From assembly GCA_045046905.1 (NCBI GenBank), contig JASFYU010000010.1, positions 1 through 6,145 of the forward strand: 6,145 nt of DNA. Reading direction: 5' to 3'. The notes below the pieces were generated by a model. That model saw only the letters and a program-made list of their open reading frames with translations. It searched no databases and was not told the DNA's origin. Numbering within the stretch: position 1 is the stretch's first letter; each line of letters begins with the position of its first letter. Below, piece by piece: positions 5,272 to 6,145 of this stretch. The position numbers were made by a program, and so were the translations under genes. The stretch comes from JASFYU01 sp045046905 (GTDB lineage Bacteria > Bacteroidota > Bacteroidia > Flavobacteriales > Flavobacteriaceae).

Positions 5272-6145
5272 CTAGAACCGTACCTGATAGGTTATTCCTG
5301 CGGATACCGCCCAAAAGAAATTACCAGAATCAAAGGCCAGCTCTTGGCGAGTAAACCCCATATTAACCTTATAAATATTAGCGTTCTTTTTGGCTGTAAA
5401 TTGATATTCAAAACTCAAACGTTCCGATTCAATAAACAGTAATGTTTCGGCCAATAGTTCACCATCGGCTACAAATTGTCGCAGTTCAGGAGAATACCCC
5501 ATACCAAAATTGAGTCCCAAATAATTATCAGCATCCTTTAGATACTTACGTACCAGCAAATTGCCTGACACCCTTGTCAAATTATTGGATTTGGGGGTTA
5601 TATAAGACCGTAGCGAGAAATAATAATTTCCCCGATAATGTCCAATCGAATTGGTAATCACAGAAATGTTCCTAGTTTCGAATTTTGTATAACGCCCCCC
5701 GGCCGAGAACTCCATGGCCCATGGCAGGTTTACGTATAGGTCTCCTCCCATCTTGTGGTTTGGGTAAATGCTGGCATTTGAATACCCATAATTGATATAG
5801 GCATAAAAACGTTTCGAAAACTTCGGATAAAAATCAAGATCATATTGTATACCGTGTTTTCCCAAGCGATTGCTGTAGTTGATCCGTGGAATAATACTGC
5901 CGGCCAGGGTTTGCCGTTTAAAAGAAATGCTTGAATAGATCATGGGGTCATAGCGCTGGTCAAAGACGGTAAATGCATTACGAATCGAAATTCTATTGTT
6001 CTGAACTTCTTTATCTACGGGTGTTTTTGGTTTAATGCCTTTCTTTGCTTGTGTTTCGGCTAGTTTTTTTTCGTTATTTTCTATTGAAAGCAATTTTTTC
6101 TTCTGCCTTTTTTGTGGGGTTTTACCCATTTTTAGCACAGTTTCT
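5272..6145 (-). CDS. YaiO-like outer-membrane beta-barrel protein, 5' end outside the window
   Basis: The visible 290 or so residues form the C-terminal barrel of a YaiO-family outer-membrane protein. Diagnostic stretches are DQRYDPMIYSSISFKRQT, IIPRINYSNRLGKHG followed by QYDLDFYPKFSKRFYAYINYGYSN, and IGHYRGNYYFSLRSY followed by KYLKDADNYLGL. The alternating hydrophobic pattern and the final aromatic residue (QVRF) fit a barrel inserted by the BAM machinery. The frame stays open through the window edge. The first possible start (GTG at 6138) gives a highly basic, Lys-rich N-terminus with no signal peptide, so the true start lies beyond; family members usually carry TPR repeats before the barrel, and the LKMGKTPQ segment may be the end of them. 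The function of YaiO proteins is unclear; a link to surface polysaccharide is sometimes inferred from context. It converges on the ILEI-GDPD gene. Confidence 0.88.
   Translation of the reverse strand, partial: ETVLKMGKTPQKRQKKKLLSIENNEKKLAETQAKKGIKPKTPVDKEVQNNRISIRNAFTVFDQRYDPMIYSSISFKRQTLAGSIIPRINYSNRLGKHGIQYDLDFYPKFSKRFYAYINYGYSNASIYPNHKMGGDLYVNLPWAMEFSAGGRYTKFETRNISVITNSIGHYRGNYYFSLRSYITPKSNNLTRVSGNLLVRKYLKDADNYLGLNFGMGYSPELRQFVADGELLAETLLFIESERLSFEYQFTAKKNANIYKVNMGFTRQELAFDSGNFFWAVSAGITYQVRF

Overview
The window looks like a chromosome segment of a marine-type Flavobacteriaceae (Bacteroidota). The evidence is a short RpoD-type sigma factor without region 1.1 that starts MRQLKI, low G+C intergenic DNA, TTG/TAnnTTTG-type promoter candidates, A-rich leaders instead of strong Shine-Dalgarno sites, and families common in that group (DUF6155-like, YaiO-like barrel). 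The genus cannot be read from the sequence.

Layout. 1-255 is intergenic with several small inverted repeats. On the minus strand, 1701-256 is a two-gene operon: a DUF6155-like protein of unknown function, then a GhrA-type glyoxylate/hydroxypyruvate reductase 6 nt downstream. It diverges from the sigma factor gene on the plus strand (1878-2741). That gene ends at a perfect 19-bp hairpin (2765-2806). Converging on the same hairpin from the other side are two tiny tandem minus-strand ORFs (3068-2970, 32 aa; 2933-2832, 33 aa). They align without gaps over 23 residues, and more than half of the identical residues use different codons. They are therefore probably real paralogous microproteins, and they have their own promoter candidate near 3115-3142.

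3123-3814 is a long stretch with no supported gene. It holds a hairpin, AT-rich palindromes and two copies of a 17-nt dispersed repeat (core TTAGGTCGAACYCAGGT). A plus-strand gene follows (3815-5095). It encodes an exported protein that joins an ILEI/PANDER (FAM3-like) domain to a GDPD-like phosphodiesterase domain. A third copy of the repeat lies just beyond it, so this gene is bracketed by direct repeats. The window closes with a convergent minus-strand YaiO-like outer-membrane beta-barrel gene (6145-5272) whose 5' end lies outside the window.

How the parts fit together: the left half is housekeeping (carbon metabolism, transcription). The right half is cell-envelope material, with an exported phosphodiesterase-like protein and an outer-membrane barrel. 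The best candidates for something undescribed are the paired acidic microproteins behind the sigma factor gene and the ILEI-GDPD fusion bracketed by repeats. No CRISPR array, tRNA, rRNA or recognisable transposase is visible.
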